From positions 79,096,324-79,160,323 of the forward strand of contig NC_135506.1 of NCBI RefSeq assembly GCF_052857255.1: 64,000 nt of DNA, given 5' to 3'. The notes beneath the pieces are model-generated. The model saw nothing but the letters and a program-made list of their open reading frames with translations, ran no database searches and had not been told where the DNA came from. The stretch's first letter is position 1; each line of letters starts with the position of its first letter. Shown one piece after another: positions 54,617 to 64,000 of the stretch. Origin of the DNA: Amblyomma americanum (taxonomy: Eukaryota > Arthropoda > Arachnida > Ixodida > Ixodidae). Both the position numbers and the translations under genes were made by a program.

Positions 54617-56375
54617 AAATTTAGCTCGCGAATTTAATGGTGTCATGGAAAGATAATGGCGATTTGGAGCTTGGTACCCGAGGAATAAGTAAGGATATCG
54701 GAGTTGTCAGCTTTGAAATTATTCTTAATTCAAAGAAAAACTTTAAGCGACATATGCGATTTCTGTTAGGAATAGAGGGTAAGCCGCTTTTTTGAGGAGG
54801 TCACTAACTGACGCTCACCCGTAAGTGTTATATATAAACCTTATTGTTTTCGTTTTGACTCTTTCAGGTTCATTTATGTTTACCTTTGTAAAAGGGTCCC
54901 AGATAATAACTGCATATTCTAAGATTGGTCTAATAATAGTGTTGTAGGCAAGGAGGCATGTACCAGGGGTGGCTAACCTAAATGAGCGTCGTAAGAAAAA
55001 AGCTTTCTGAAAGCGTTTGCTGAAACACTGTCTACAGGCTTGATCCAGGAGAGGTTATCAGAAATATATAGGCCTAGACACGTATACCCTGTTACTTCAT
55101 GAAGAAAATTATTATAAGCTGTGTAGTGATATAGAAGAGAGTTTTTAGTGTTATTCTCATAAATACGGTTTTTTCAAAATTAATTGACATTCGCTACTTC
55201 TCACACCAAGAAACTATTTTTTGTAAGATCATTATTCAGCCTAGTTTGATCTTCAGTCGAACTTTTTTTCTCATACAGCATCAAGTTGTCCGCATATAAC
55301 TAAACATGTACTGACAGGTCTTTAACAATATCATTAATAAATATTAAATACAGTGCGGGCGGAGGCCGGATCCTTGGGGAACGCCAGAATTGACAGGAAC
55401 GTAATTGCAGGAGGCTTTATGCAGTTCGACAAACTGACAGCGATCAGATAGGTACGATCGCATTCATGTTAATATCTGTTTATAATTTATAACAATACTG
55501 AGTTTATGAAATAGTTTCTTGAGTGAAACCTTATCGAAAGCTTTTAGAATGTCCATGAAGATAACATCTGTTTGATTTCCTTCGTTTATTGATGTCGCAA
55601 AATTGTGAATTGTTTCCACCAGCTCGTCTGAACCCATGTTGAATAACTGCCAGCACATTATGCTCGGCGAGCAAATTAGATGCTTCTGAATGACGTGATC
55701 TATTAATTTGCACGTTGTCGAAGTTAAAGAAATAGGGCGAATATTTTCAATACACGTCCTCTCTCCATCTTTATACAAAGGCTCAATTCTAGCAGTTTTC
55801 CAATCACACGGTAAAACACCTTCTTTCAAAGATCGGGTGAATAGCACGCACAAGTACTTGCAACACCGCTCTGCATACTGTTTAACAAAGGCAGTCGGAA
55901 TATCATCTGCACCAGGTGATGTTTTAACATCCAGTTTTAGCAATACATTTAAAACACCCTCTTGAGAAATTACAACATCAGGCATGGAAGGAAGGGACAT
56001 GTTAAAGGGTGGGAGACGCCCGTCATCTTTTGTGAAAACTTTCTTAAAGCTGTTATTCAATGCTGAGGAATCCTGAACATTGCCACTTACATGATGCCCA
56101 TTTATAACAAACGTATCGGTAGAACGAGAAACTGGTGCAATTGACCACGAAAACTTTTCAGGGTAAGTTTTTATGAAAGCCAAAAGTTGCGTATTGTAGT
56201 ATTTTTCTTTATCTTTCAGAATGCACTGTTTAAATTTCTCTGAAACTTCATAAATTTTCGCCTCTAGATTGCCTGAGGTAGACATTTTATTATTTTCTTT
56301 AGTCGTTTTAGCTTGCGCTGAAATTGCGAAGTTTCTCCCATAATCCAGGGATTGTGATTGTGTGACTTCTTGCAT
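54617..56375 (-). pseudogene. LINE E reverse transcriptase
   Basis: The 303-codon frame 55464-56375 contains the pre-RT region, TSPGADDIPTAFVKQY, WKTARIEPLYKDGER, ENIRPISLTSTTCKLIDHVI and motif A FMDILKAFDKVS (Asp kept). After a break, motif B reads GVPQGSGLRPALYLIFINDI (about 55.33-55.39 kb) and motif C is YADN (55285-55296), with the second catalytic Asp changed to Asn. Stops interrupt the remainder. Confidence 0.85.
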
Positions 56376-56399
56376 ATCACTGGTACAAAGCGCTGAATG

Positions 56400-57135
56400 T
56401 AGTCCCGAACAATGTTTTTGGAAACAAGCTACAGGTCATTCACACTACAAGTGCTGTACATAAATCTATAATCTAAAACATCAGTAATTGATTCATTGTC
56501 AGCACGGGCAAAATTCGGAAAGTGTCGAATGTCACCCTTTGGGTCCAATAATGTCTTCTGATACCGATATTGCTGATTTATGATCCGAAATTCCGACCAC
56601 TACATTACATGAAAGTTTTTATTTGATACTGTCGCGCACCAAAAATAAATCCAGAATTGATACAGAATCTTGTTGGATTCTAGTAGGGTGCTTCACAATT
56701 TGTAAATGATCGAAATCAAACATAATATCAAGCAGTGCATATCCTACGGCGTGCGGAGATTGAACAGAAAAAGTAGCGCAGTTTATGTTTGGCAAGCTGA
56801 AATCTGCAAATATACTTAACTTGCTGTCTGGTTTCGTATTGCAATAAAGATGTTTCTTAACTTCATCTCAGACAGAAACAGAGGAACCGGGATGTCTATA
56901 GATAGCTCCAAGGATATATCGGAAATTATTAGCGTATACGTTACAAAAAACAAAATGAGCTTTTGAGCAGTATAGCCACTCCGCCACCTCTTCTGTCGAG
57001 GTCTTTCTAAAAGACTTTAGAGTTTCTTGGCACAAACTCGGGAATATTTCTTCACATAACCACGTCTCTGTTAGCCCAGCTATGTCCGGATTATGCGATA
57101 ACAGCATACCTTCCAGATGGGCGACTTTGCTCACA
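56400..57135 (-). pseudogene. LINE E APE-type endonuclease
   Basis: Minus frames read SHNPDIAGLTETWLCEEIF (catalytic Glu motif), ILGAIYRHPGSSVS, LLDIMFDFDHLQIVKHPTR, SVSILDLFLV and a GISDHKSAI-like SDH segment near 56.56 kb in decayed frames. The order is that of CR1-type nucleases. Multiple frameshifts are present. Confidence 0.78.
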
Positions 57136-57591
57136 ACGCTACGGCAATTAATATTAATTATTGTGAATGCCCTCCTATTTTCTTTTCGTGGTCATTTCTT
57201 TTTTCAGAAATACTGTATCGAGCATTGTTCACTGAGTCTCAAGCAAACATCCTATCATCCACACACAGCTTGTTAAAAAAAAAGCTTGACCTAAGCTCCA
57301 TCGTTCGTCCGCTGAGATTTCCCAAAAATTTTATAATATTTCGAACAGCGGAAGAGAAGTCTTCCATGATCGAAAATTCTGTGTCCTTGATCTTATAGCA
57401 CGCATTTAGGACGGAATTATTTCGCGGTAGTCCAAGAACTTAATGATTACCGGGCGACCATTTTCGCTCATTCTTCCAAGCCTGTGGCGTCTCTATATGC
57501 CTTTAACACTAACATCTAATTTTTCCTGGAACACCGTCTCGTTCACCTTCGCGATAACAGAGTCAGCAGTTTCATCGCTCTCCTCTTTTAT

Positions 57592-57980
57592 TCAGAAAAC
57601 GATCAAGTTATTTCTTTGGCTCCTGTTTTGTAATTCATCTACCTTGTCCTGCAGGTGTGCCATTTTATCTTCCAGCTCAGTCGTTGCTGATTTTAACTCC
57701 CAAATTCGCTCTTTTAGTTCATTCAAGGACGCCATTTGACCCTCTAACCACTTCATCATTTCGTTCAGTCCTGCTATATCTGCTTCCATCTTTCCTTGAT
57801 TGGTCAAAATGTTGTTGATGGACGCTGTCATTTCACTCTGGCCCGAAAGAATATTCTCCAACATTTCCTTATCAGTAGGACCTGGATTTGACTCGACGTC
57901 GCAACAGTTCAAAAGGCTCTTCTTAAATAAACACACATCACAAAGTAAATTTCTTATACTAAGTGGGCAAGGAAAGCAGT
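57592..57980 (-). pseudogene. LINE E ORF1 with N-terminal 2A motif and coiled coil
   Basis: The open minus frame includes CCDVESNPGP (57877-57906), a perfect D-V-E-x-N-P-G-P 2A consensus where the ribosome skips the Gly-Pro bond. It is preceded by a hydrophobic/basic lead (SIRNLLCDVCLFKKSLLN). After it comes a heptad-rich coiled coil (ELKERIWELKSATTELEDKM, LQDKVDELQNRSQRNNLIVF) typical of LINE ORF1 RNA-binding proteins. No in-frame ATG precedes the 2A before a stop at about 58017, so the native start is lost or upstream. Confidence 0.8.
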
Positions 57981-58416
57981 ACCGGAAAGCATAACCGGAA
58001 AGCAGTATCGTAGGCTATATGACTAAGGCACAATAATATGTTCTGGAGAATTTCAGTCAACTTGGCGCCTCAGGCATCTCTGTCGTCATGAGCTAGCACG
58101 CGGCCACGCATGTCCATCATTCTCGGACAAAATTTAATTAAGCTTGGAATGTGTAAGTATTGTTACGGAAAAATCGAAGGTAATGGTCTATTATATTTTG
58201 CAAACCTTCTTGTAGATATCAGACATTTTTTAAGAGCTCTATAGCACAAGCTTGAGTGACAGTATACAACAGAAAACATGTATAACAGTCGGACGCCTCA
58301 ACAACTCGTTTTGGGCGAGCCCATAATAAAGCTTTCATTTCTGAGTATTTTTATTTTATGGTATGAACCTATAGACTTTTAACTACAAAATAAGACACGA
58401 AAACACCTTCTTTAAT

Positions 58417-58710
58417 TAGCTTTTCGGGGAAAGGAAATGACGCAATATCTGTCTCATGTATCGTTGGACACCTGAACCGCGCTGTAAGGGAAGGGATAAC
58501 GGAGGGAGTGAAAGAAGAAAGGAAGAAAGAGGTGCCGTAGTAGAGGACTCCGGAATAATTTCGACCAAGTGGGGATCTTTAACGTGCACTGAGATCGCAC
58601 AGCACACTGGCGCCTTAGCGTTTTTCCCCCATAAAAACGCAGCAGCCGCGGCCGTGTTCAAACCCGGTAACTCCGTATCAGTAATCAGGAGTCCCCGTGT
58701 TCGAACCCAA
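58417..58710 (-). mobile_element. Ruka-like SINE, head truncated or rearranged
   Basis: On minus: a B-box-like GGGTTTGAACACGG, GTGCACGTTAAAGATCCCCA, TCGAAATTATTCCGGAGTCC, a CTTTCTTCCTTTCTTCTTTC run, GCGCGGTTCAGGTGTCC and CCCGAAAAGC end. Box A is missing at the 58.7-kb side. Confidence 0.82.
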
Positions 58711-58859
58711 CCGTTTCTTCAGTTATATTTTTAGGTTAGCAGTTCTCCGCATGGACATTGCAGAGACTATTGTAGTAGGGTATATAATTGCATGAGCGAA
58801 GGTTTGCTGGAAGCATAAGGCAAGTGCAGCATCACATCAAGTGCATCCATCAAGTGCAA

Positions 58860-59060
58860 GCAAGTGCATCCATCACATGTGGATACCACAGATGAAGACA
58901 CAGCTTTAGACAATGCAATCGCGGAGGCTCGCCGCCGACTAGACGAACTCACCCAGCGCCGGGAACAGCGTCGTTCTCAATCCTCTCGAAGAATTCTCAT
59001 AACTCGGGAGCAATCATCAGAGGAATCACCTAGGGTAAGCACTGGCCCACAATTGCACAT
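58860..59060 (+). other. Unassigned ORF, charged helical
   Basis: The 78-codon frame from 58864 contains DNAIAEARRRLDELTQRREQ, a likely helix. It sits just before the LINE F RT region and could be an out-of-frame part of that element. Small internal direct repeats (CAAGTGCATCCATCA) occur at 58.84-58.88 kb. Confidence 0.3.
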
Positions 59061-59102
59061 TTGCACAACAAGCGGCCCGTCAATTTTTTCCAAACCATGA
59101 CT

Positions 59103-59735
59103 GCACCGCTACGTCGCCACCTGACTTATCGGTAACAGAGCCCCCCGATGGGATTACTTCTGACCTCACTATGGCAGAGCTGCTGGCCTCCATTGACCAT
59201 TTAAAAACTACTACAACTCCCGGGCACGACGGCATACCTATCTCCTTATTCCGTAACTTGGAAGGGAGGGCTTTGGAAACCCTACTTGATACTTTTAACG
59301 AAGTGCGGCTTTCTGGCGTCATGCAGGGAGACTGGAAGCATTCTATTGTGGTTCCAATCCCCAAGTCAGGTCAGCCTCCAGTATCTCTCTCGGCCCTTCG
59401 TCCAATTTCCCTTACCCCTACCATCTGCAAGCTTTATGAAAACATTCTAGCCGCACGCTTATCATGGTGGCTGGAATCCCATGATTGTTACCCAGATTTC
59501 CAAATTTGTTTCCGCCCACAAATTGGAACGGAGGACGGCCTTGCTACTTTGGCTGCTGACGTGCTTGACCACTCTCCACAGAGTCACTTTGTACGAACCG
59601 TAATCGCTACACATAACAAAGGCATATGATAACATCCTTCACTCTGCCATTCTTGCCTCCCTTCAAACTCTTGGTCTCCCTCACCGGTTCGTCCTCTCAA
59701 TTCACGCCTTTTTAGCAAATCGAACCTTCAGCGTG
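59103..59735 (+). pseudogene. LINE F RT, N-terminal part with broken motif A
   Basis: Reads SIDHLKTTTTPGHDGIPISL, WKHSIVVPIPKSGQPP and ALRPISLTPTICKLYENIL. Around 59,610-59,640 the frame is lost exactly at motif A: TKAYDNI is readable only in another frame, and the expected first Asp codon just before it is missing, apparently by a small deletion. The link to the 3' frame then reads LHSAILASLQTLGLPHRF. Confidence 0.83.
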
Positions 59736-61046
59736 CGTGTCCACGGAAAGCCCTTTGGTAATTTCACTTCCAATAGAGGAGTGCCGCAGGGCTCCGTTCT
59801 CGCCCCCACATTATTTAATGTGGCTTTAATTCCTCTTGTTCGAGCCCTAGAGACCATTCCTTCTATCCGCGTGCTTGCATATGCCGATGATATCACCTTG
59901 TGGTGCTGTCATTCAGATGCGTCTATTCATCAGTCGGTCCTTCAACACGCGCTGGATGTATTGACATCTCGCCTCCCACCTTTGGGTCTAACACTCTCTC
60001 CTACTAAATCATGTTTCATTCGAATTGGAAATAAAGCCGCCTTACGGAAAGCTCCCCCTTTAAATTTTACGGTACATAATTCTCTGATTCCTCAGGTAGA
60101 AACTGTTCGTATTCTTGGCCTCCATACATCTGGGACTGGCACCCCGTGGCTGACAGCCACCCGTAAATCGGCTCACGCTACTCTAGGTCTGATTCGTCGC
60201 ATAGCTATGCGCTCTGGTGGCGCACGTGCTCATACGGCCCGCCAGCTTGTGCGCTCTATCCTTCAGCCACGGATAGTATATCAGGCTCAATTTCAACGTC
60301 TCACCCGCAGACAGTGGGACTCCCTTGAAGCTATCAATCGTGAGGCTATGCGCGTCATAACATATCTGCCTCGTTTAACACCCATACCTGTGCTACAGGA
60401 GTTCGCCCAACTTAATACACTCAGTGAAATCATCGGCCAACGGGTGGCAAATAGAGCTCGAAAACAGGCTCTCAAACTTAATCGTTTAAAGACACTTCCA
60501 CCGTGGTCCTATTGCCAGCTCACTGACAATCGCCCCACTGTTTCCCCGTCGGTATCAGCAGCGTATCTGCCTGAAGGGTGCATATTATACACGGATGCAT
60601 CTCATTCTGCAGAGAGGGAAGTTACTGCTGTGTATAGTCCGTCTCATCCGCATCTCAACTCTCGCGCAACGTATACTGCGGATACGTGCACTCCCCTGGC
60701 ATTGGAACTTCAAGCCATTTACAATGCCATTGCTTCCCTTCCGCTCGTTCCAACATTCAATACAGTTCACATTTACACCGACTCCCGCGCCGCCCTTAAA
60801 CAGCTGAAGGCTGTTCGGCGAACGTTCCAGATTTCACAATCTATTCATGTGCTCTGCGCAAAGTATCCATGTCCTGTGCGCATACACTGGATTCGCGGCC
60901 ATGCCCAGGATCCACATAACATTCAAGCGGATGCTATGACTCATCTTCATACATTAGACGATCCGCCACCATCCCCTCTTCCCCCAGATCCGTTCCTGTC
61001 CCACGTTTCGATTCCGAAGTTCTGCGCCAGCGAACACGCGCTCTAA
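59733..61046 (+). CDS. LINE F RT (motif B onward), thumb and RNase H; 437 codons open
   Basis: The frame has FGNFTSNRGVPQGSVLAPTL (motif B), AYADDITLW with YADD at DNA 59880-59891, and a thumb (VRILGLHTSGTG). The RNase H domain follows: ILYTDASHS (Asp), ALELQAIYNAI (Glu), IYTDSRAAL (Asp), WIRGHAQDPHNIQADAM (His/Asp). RNase H catalytic residues are complete. Because motif A lies in a different frame the enzyme cannot be made whole. The Met at 59733 is internal, not a native start. Confidence 0.82.
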   Translation: MRVHGKPFGNFTSNRGVPQGSVLAPTLFNVALIPLVRALETIPSIRVLAYADDITLWCCHSDASIHQSVLQHALDVLTSRLPPLGLTLSPTKSCFIRIGNKAALRKAPPLNFTVHNSLIPQVETVRILGLHTSGTGTPWLTATRKSAHATLGLIRRIAMRSGGARAHTARQLVRSILQPRIVYQAQFQRLTRRQWDSLEAINREAMRVITYLPRLTPIPVLQEFAQLNTLSEIIGQRVANRARKQALKLNRLKTLPPWSYCQLTDNRPTVSPSVSAAYLPEGCILYTDASHSAEREVTAVYSPSHPHLNSRATYTADTCTPLALELQAIYNAIASLPLVPTFNTVHIYTDSRAALKQLKAVRRTFQISQSIHVLCAKYPCPVRIHWIRGHAQDPHNIQADAMTHLHTLDDPPPSPLPPDPFLSHVSIPKFCASEHAL

Positions 61047-61399
61047 TTCCTCCGTGTTCGCACCCTCTCCCCCATAGTCTTACTCGGCAGGAGGAGGTAT
61101 CCGTGCGCCGGATTCGGGCAGGGGCGGCTCTGACGCCATCTGTCCGTCATCGGTGGCGTGCAAAAGATCTGCCACTACCTGACAGGTGCCCTCACTGTGG
61201 CGCTGCACCGGACATATGTGATGTGCGGCACTTGTTGTGGACGTGCCCAGCGACGGCTGCTATCAGAAAACGGCTCCTCAGGGAGGTGGGCCTGCGGTGG
61301 AACCGCGAAAGTGACTTCGTGAAGCGGACAATGGACAACCGTTTCATTAACAACCTCTGCGACTACCTCAGCGCAACGGTTCTTCACTCCTTCTTTTAA
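61047..61399 (+). pseudogene. LINE F ORF2 C-terminus
   Basis: After a frameshift near 61.02 kb the frame reads HSLTRQEEVSVRRIRAGAAL, then CPHCGAAPDICDVRHLLWTC, the C-x2-C...H-x4-C zinc-binding end, and terminates at 61399. It parallels the orphan fragment at 14.4-14.66 kb. Confidence 0.8.
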
Positions 61400-61499
61400 C
61401 TTTCAATCCCGTGCATTCCTTCCCCCCTTTCCTTTTTCAACTTATGCCTCATGGCACACTTCTCGAATAAAAAAAAAGTGCAGCATTTATATTTTATTT

Positions 61500-61795
61500 T
61501 TGCGGTGCTTGCATGATGAATGTGGAGGCCTTTATTAAGCACTACGTAAACTAAGATATCTTGGCCAGTTGACACGACAGATTTTGTGTGAGCGCTGGCT
61601 TGGCCAGAAGATAGCTACAATATGTATCAAGATGTGTAAAACTTTCCTACAATCAGACGACAAGACATCTTAAGCCATTTTCTAAACGTTTAAACTGTCT
61701 CAGAAGGTAGTTAAAAATGTCCATACGACGGTTTATAAATAAGAATAATTAGATAAAAAAAAACAAAAAATTTCTTAACATCCAGCTTAAAAAAA
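61500..61795. other. AT-rich DNA
   Basis: No gene or repeat supported. Confidence 0.4.
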
Positions 61796-61880
61796 AATTA
61801 AAACAACCTCTTCAGATATTACATCAGGCATGGAAGGGGCATATGGAAGGAAGGAGATGCACCGGCATCTGCCATCGATA
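61795..61880 (-). pseudogene. Short CR1-like RT scrap
   Basis: CCTCTTCAGATATTACATCA followed by GGCATGGAAGG corresponds to the 55.95-56.0-kb part of LINE E (LPSMPDV-I-x-EEGV). Only about 80 bp is recognisable. Confidence 0.5.
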
Positions 61881-62169
61881 CTGAAGCACCTGAGCTGGGG
61901 CAGCCGAAATAAAGGATAGCAGGCAGAATGAAGAAATGAAATGAAAGAGGTGAGAAGACACAGGAAGAGAGGATAGGAGTAGAGGCAATATACACAAACT
62001 ATTTACACAAACAAATATACACAACTAATATACACAAATAAATGTGTCCAGGTTGTGTGTGTGATTAGCTAATGATGGAGCAAAAAAAACGCGCACTGCA
62101 CTATGTTGACTACAACAGAGATGAGACACCTAGAACACATTCTGAACGATGATAGACGCGCACAAAAAA

Positions 62170-62370
62170 GTAAATTGGTTTTCAATGAAGGAAATCGCTC
62201 ACTAATTGTCTCATCTCGCTGGACACCAGAACCGCGCCGTATGACGAGGTCGGAGTGAGAGAAGAAAGAGGTGCCGTATTGGAGCCGAGGCTCCAGAATA
62301 ATTTCGACCACCTGCGGATCTTTAACGTGCACTGACAGCGCTGTGCGTTTCGCCTCCATCGAAACGTTTC
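62170..62370 (-). mobile_element. Ruka-like SINE, 5'-truncated
   Basis: Contains, on minus, GTGCACGTTAAAGATCCGCA, GTCGAAATTATTCTGGAG, GCGCGGTTCTGGTGTCC and AATGAGACAATTAG-like words. The tRNA-like head is missing beyond TTTCGATGGAGGCGAAACG. Confidence 0.78.
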
Positions 62371-62464
62371 CAACGTTTGCAAAAAAGCTTTCATTTCTGA
62401 GTCTTTTTCTTTTCTGGTATGAATCTACAGACTTTCAACTACAAAAAAATGAGACACGAAAACA

Positions 62465-62690
62465 CCTTTTTTAATTAGTTTTTGGGGGAAAGGCGGCGCA
62501 TTATCTGTCTCATATCGTTGGACACCTGAACCGCGCCATAAGGGAAGGAATAATGAATAGAGTGAAAGAAGAAAGGAAGAAAGAGGTGCCGTAGTGGAGG
62601 ACTCCGGAATAATTTCGACCAACTGGGGATCTTTAACGTACACTGAGATCGCACAGCACACGGGCGGGCGCGTTTCGATGGAGGCGAAAC
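62465..62690 (-). mobile_element. Ruka-like SINE, 5'-truncated (left of head-to-head pair)
   Basis: On minus from TTTCGCCTCCATCGAAACGC through TGTACGTTAAAGATCCCCAG to GCGCGGTTCAGGTGTCC and a CCCCCAAAAACTAATTA end. Confidence 0.8.
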
Positions 62691-62905
62691 TAATAATAAT
62701 GCGCCCGTGTGTTATGCAATGTCAGTGCACGTCAAAGATCCCCAGGTGGTCAAATTATTCCGGAGACCTCCACTCGGCATCTCATTCTTCCTTTATTTCA
62801 CTGCCTCATTTATCCCTTCGCTTACGGCGCGGTTCTCGTGCCCAGTGAGTTATGTGAGACAACTACTGCGCCATTTGCTTTCCTCAGAACCATATTTTCA
62901 GCTTT
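62691..62905 (+). mobile_element. Ruka-like SINE, 5'-truncated (right of head-to-head pair)
   Basis: From GCGCCCGTGTGTTATGCAAT through GTGCACGTCAAAGATCCCCA and TTATTCCGGAGACCTCCACT to TTACGGCGCGGTTCTCGTGC and CTGCGCCATTTGCTTTCCTC. It is inverted relative to the left neighbour across a ~10-bp TAATAATAAT spacer. Confidence 0.8.
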
Positions 62906-63064
62906 ATTGAAGGTGTTCACCCCAGCCACGTACTTCAAAACGTGACAGGTCTCCAGTGACCCATGGATCCAGTTATGCGCCTTTCATTTCCTTAAAATCA
63001 ATGGAGTCTACACGCTGTAAAACGCTGCAAACGCCGCCGTCGCCAATGAGCCCAAATAAATGCC

Positions 63065-63240
63065 TTTGAGGAAAGATTATGGCGCAGTAATTCTCAAAAC
63101 CATCGGTGGCCACCCGAACCGCGCCGTAAGGGAAGGGAGAACGGTGGGACTAAAAGAAGAAAGAAAAAGAGGTGCCGTAGTGGAGGGCTGCGGAATAATT
63201 TTGATCACCTGGGTATGGTAACTGCACTGACATCAATATC
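63065..63240 (-). mobile_element. Ruka-like SINE fragment
   Basis: GAGGAAAGATTATGGCGCAG, GGCCACCCGAACCGCGCCGT, AGAGGTGCCGTAGTGGAGGG and ATAATTTTGATCACCTGGG give the reverse complement of the SINE 3' half and body. Confidence 0.78.
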
Positions 63241-63244
63241 AACA

Positions 63245-64000
63245 AAGCGACTGCTCCCCTCATGGTCCACAACAAACTCATCGACGCGCACATCACGGCT
63301 CGTCCGAATGGCAACCACACAAACAGGCAGAAGGGTCCTCAGGAACCTCATTATTAAGAGCCCCTCACCTTCTTACTAAAGCTATTACAAGCACCTGGAG
63401 GGCATAGTTCAAGGCTACTCCCCTCCCAGAAACATGCACTCGACGTAACGCCAAGCATGAAGAAAAGCAAAGGCAAAGTGAATCCAGAAACACTAAGGCA
63501 TGCAAGAAGGCGCCCTTGTACGTCGGTGCCGCCGGTCCCGAAGGTGCACTAGCCGTAGTGGCGGTTGGGCACAAAGGGCAAGTGGTCGATGGACTTAACA
63601 GCAGTCAGCCACGTCTGAACAGCTCAAGAGGTGGCAGGAGCTCTCGCAGCCACGCATCCGGCCTCAAAATACATATGCACAGACGCAAAAATAGCACATT
63701 AAAATTTCGTTTAGGACAGTATTGGCCCGCTTGCATCCTTGATCCTCTAAACCAGACAAGCCTATGCTGACATCGAAGGGTTCATATTGATACCTGGCCG
63801 AAACGTATAGATGTGGACAAGTTGACACAGAACTCAGCTCGAGCTTTTCTTCCACTGGACCCTACAGATGTACTGCATCGGAGTTGGACCAGATTGATCC
63901 ACTCTCAACATAATAAGAGATGCTACACCTCAGATTAGAGCGGCAGACATTATTCCTCACCTGCCGAAAACCTGAGTCAACACGAGATTTACCTCTGTAG
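63245..64000 (+). pseudogene. Decayed LINE ORF2 RNase H region (LINE G), runs off the window
   Basis: In alternating plus frames: RMATTQTGRRVLRNL, a linker near RRRPCTSVPP, RNase H start YVGAAGPEGALAVVAVGHKG (usual YVDAA; Asp lost), LAATHPASKYI-like and SKIA-NFVLGQYWPACI-like pieces. It ends with a TYN-x-x-x-HYRL-like segment and PPP-like residues at 63.9-64 kb. This fits the RNase H and post-RNase H part of an I-group LINE. RT upstream is absent. The 3' end lies beyond 64 kb. Confidence 0.65.

Larger units (their letters stand above)
54235..58016 (-). mobile_element. Near full-length CR1-like LINE (LINE E), decayed
   Basis: Minus-strand order: ORF1 with 2A motif and coiled coil (57.95-57.4 kb), endonuclease (57.13-56.4), RT (56.4-54.9), C-terminal region (54.62-54.37), and a 3' UTR ending ATAAATGAAAAAAATA near 54235. 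Length ~3.8 kb suits CR1-like elements. Frameshifts, stops and an active-site change show that it is dead. Confidence 0.82.
59060..61470 (+). mobile_element. 5'-truncated I-group LINE (LINE F)
   Basis: Plus-strand RT, RNase H and C-terminal zinc-binding end, then a short 3' UTR with CTCGAATAAAAAAAAA at about 61463. The endonuclease and ORF1 are absent. The 3' end matches the style of LINE B (CGAATAAAAAAG). Confidence 0.85.

Overview
The window reads as arthropod nuclear DNA, most probably from a hard tick (Ixodida). It is crowded with decayed non-LTR retrotransposons (RNase H-bearing I-group elements, CR1-like elements, an RTE/BovB-like piece). It also carries many copies of a tRNA-derived SINE with the organisation of the tick Ruka family, a Ty3/gypsy remnant, satellites and foldback repeats. 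There is no bacterial gene layout and no intact, recognisable host protein-coding gene. Almost every long ORF is transposon-derived or an antisense shadow. Family names are read from motifs, without any database search. || Layout. 0-5.3 kb: near full-length minus-strand I-group LINE (gag with three CCHC knuckles, endonuclease, RT, RNase H, zinc-binding C-terminus, CAA tail), broken by frameshifts. 5.3-14.4 kb: a patchwork framed by two nearly identical ~387-bp inverted repeats. It holds a gutted plus-strand LINE, a foldback element with direct repeats, and an uninterrupted 670-codon CR1-like RT ORF. 14.4-17.9 kb: nested LINE ends, an LTR-like GC-rich patch, an RTE fragment, and the 3' end of a gypsy element with polypurine tract and LTR start. 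|| 17.9-54.1 kb: low in recognisable transposon ORFs. It contains a recurrent divergent module on the minus strand: a splice-acceptor-like sequence (pyrimidines then TGCAG), 55-200 bp of spacer, one or two copies of a ~24-bp motif (plus strand CATGARGAACAGSAGNAGTG...), then a CA-rich tract (GT-rich on plus). At least eleven modules and about 24 motif copies are seen, including a ~224-bp tandem array at 22.7-23.8 kb. Splice-donor-like sites occur between modules. It may be an expanded exon or gene family, or a spliced non-coding transcript, and is the strongest candidate here for something undescribed. SINEs, a 138-bp near-perfect palindrome and a ~100-bp satellite are interspersed. || 54.2-64 kb: a minus-strand CR1-like LINE whose ORF1 starts with a canonical 2A ribosome-skipping motif and whose RT active site has decayed (YADN). 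Then come a plus-strand I-group LINE with RT and RNase H, a cluster of SINEs including a head-to-head pair, and a decayed LINE RNase H region running off the right edge. || Functionally, the recognisable genes are all retrotransposon machinery. LINE RT and endonuclease copy their own RNA at genomic nicks, and the SINEs would be mobilised in trans by such LINEs.
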